Assembly: GCA_963847735.1 (NCBI GenBank)
Contig: CAWKAV010000016.1
Location: forward strand, 558,001 to 622,000
Source: CAWKAV01 sp963847735
GTDB taxonomy: Bacteria > Desulfobacterota > Desulfuromonadia > Desulfuromonadales > BM103
Direction: 5' to 3'
DNA: 64,000 nucleotides
The position numbers were made by a program, and so were the translations under genes. Shown here in pieces: positions 63,292-64,000 of this stretch. Numbering within the stretch: the stretch's first letter is position 1; each line of letters starts with the position of its first letter. Below the pieces are notes generated by a model. It was not told where the DNA came from. It made no database searches and saw only the letters and a program-made list of their open reading frames with translations.

Positions 63292-63319
63292 AGAAGCGGG
63301 GCCATAAGACCCCGCTTCT
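63292..63319 (-). promoter_or_regulatory. Intergenic hairpin between receptor and permease genes
   Basis: Ten-base-pair stem agaagcgggg (63292-63301) and ccccgcttct (63310-63319), eight-base loop. Neither strand has a good T run, so it is more likely an mRNA-stabilising or partial-attenuation hairpin that would keep receptor levels above permease levels. Confidence 0.6.
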
Positions 63320-63340
63320 TGAAAGCCCAATAATGGAGGG

Positions 63341-64000
63341 TTATTCCCCCTTCTGTGCAGCCGTCAGCGTGAGACCTTTCTCTTCCCAGAATTTCTGGGC
63401 ACCGGGATGAACTGGGGTCACGATACCGGTAAGGGCCCCTTGAACAGACATGGATTTAGCGGTGCTCTTGACCTTGACCATGTAGGAGAGGCCTTCCTCG
63501 GTGTAAATGTTGGCCAGGGCATCGTATACGTACTTGGGATCAACGTGCTTGCCGGCGACCCAAAGAGCAGAATCCTGGAAAGACATGACATCATAGTCAA
63601 CCCCGCTGTAGGTCCCTTTGGGGATTGTGAGCGGAGCATAGAAGGGGTAATCCTTAAAGGCACCGCCTTTTTCACCTGCCTCCCAGGTGGAGAGGAGCTT
63701 GATCTTGTTGCTGGCAGCAGCCTGGATCACCGAACTATTAGGGAATCCTGCGAACACCCACATGGCATCAATCAGGCCGTCACCGATGGCCGCAGCCGCT
63801 TTGCTGTAGCCGATGAATTCAACATTCATATTGTCCCATAGTCCGATGGAGCTGAAATAACGCTGGGCAGCGGCGGCGGCTCCGGAGCCCGAGTCACCGA
63901 CGGCAATGCGTTTGCCTTTTAGATCGGCAACCGAGTTGATGCCGCTTTTCTCGAGCACGACCAGATGAGCTGGGGCGCCGTAAAGGAATGCCATGGCCAT
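63341..64000 (-). CDS. TAXI-family TRAP transporter solute receptor (5' end outside window)
   Basis: C-terminal 219 residues of a TAXI-type periplasmic binding protein; the start lies beyond the right edge. Family features are GINSVADLKGKRIAVGDSGSG, AAAAIGDGLIDAMWVFAG and a C-terminal HPGAQKFWEEKGL. It would capture the solute moved by the downstream permease. The substrate cannot be told; relatives bind glutamate or organic acids. Confidence 0.93.
   Translation of the reverse strand: MAMAFLYGAPAHLVVLEKSGINSVADLKGKRIAVGDSGSGAAAAAQRYFSSIGLWDNMNVEFIGYSKAAAAIGDGLIDAMWVFAGFPNSSVIQAAASNKIKLLSTWEAGEKGGAFKDYPFYAPLTIPKGTYSGVDYDVMSFQDSALWVAGKHVDPKYVYDALANIYTEEGLSYMVKVKSTAKSMSVQGALTGIVTPVHPGAQKFWEEKGLTLTAAQKGE

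Overview
The window looks like chromosomal core DNA from a deltaproteobacterium of the Desulfuromonadales/Geobacter-Pelobacter type. This is inferred from gene content and protein style, not from a search. Supporting points are the citramalate synthase CimA, the combined dihydrofolate/folylpolyglutamate synthase, the outer-membrane gene lptD (so Gram-negative), the fused TRAP permease with a TAXI receptor, zinc-type S14/L36/L24 and a zinc-type adenylate kinase lid. GTG and TTG starts are frequent. I see no insertion sequence, prophage, CRISPR array or rRNA operon.

Region 1 (1-25956) is one nearly continuous plus-strand transcription and translation cluster: the 3' part of rpoB, rpoC, then the str genes (rpsL, rpsG, fusA, tuf), the S10 and spc genes through secY-adk-map, and the alpha genes rpmJ-rpsM-rpsK-rpsD-rpoA-rplQ. 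It ends at a strong terminator. A sigma70-type promoter followed at once by a perfect hairpin sits between rpoC and rpsL.

Region 2 (26041-38914) is a complete tryptophan operon, trpE-G-D-C-B2-F-B-A, leading into accD and folC, with lptD next. It has two unusual points: a second tryptophan synthase beta gene (trpB2 type) and a helicase/uracil-DNA glycosylase pair lying between trpB and trpA. The helicase carries two one-base insertions. accD carries a one-base deletion in a G tract. Sequencing error and real mutation cannot be told apart here.

Region 3 (38911-45072) holds the LPS-export gene lptD, a small ComEA-like protein, a FtsB/DivIC-like protein, argS, a SPOR-domain protein, and the initiator and elongator tRNA-Met genes. 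Region 4 (45132-55861) is a dense operon: tilS, ftsH, folP, cdaA, cdaR (ybbR), glmM, pdxJ, acpS, nnrD, a CBS-pair gene and tsaE. It includes the c-di-AMP synthase/regulator/phosphoglucosamine mutase module.

Region 5 (55868-59374) is lysC, cimA and a second exported helix-hairpin-helix protein; the two enzymes feed aspartate-family and isoleucine synthesis. Region 6 (59375-64000) has a small zinc-ribbon gene, a stand-alone E2 acyltransferase catalytic domain and a possible 47-residue protein. Convergent to these is a TAXI-TRAP transporter on the minus strand, whose fused permease contains a lipoyl/biotinyl-like domain lacking the acceptor lysine. That permease and the lone E2 domain are the least ordinary proteins here.
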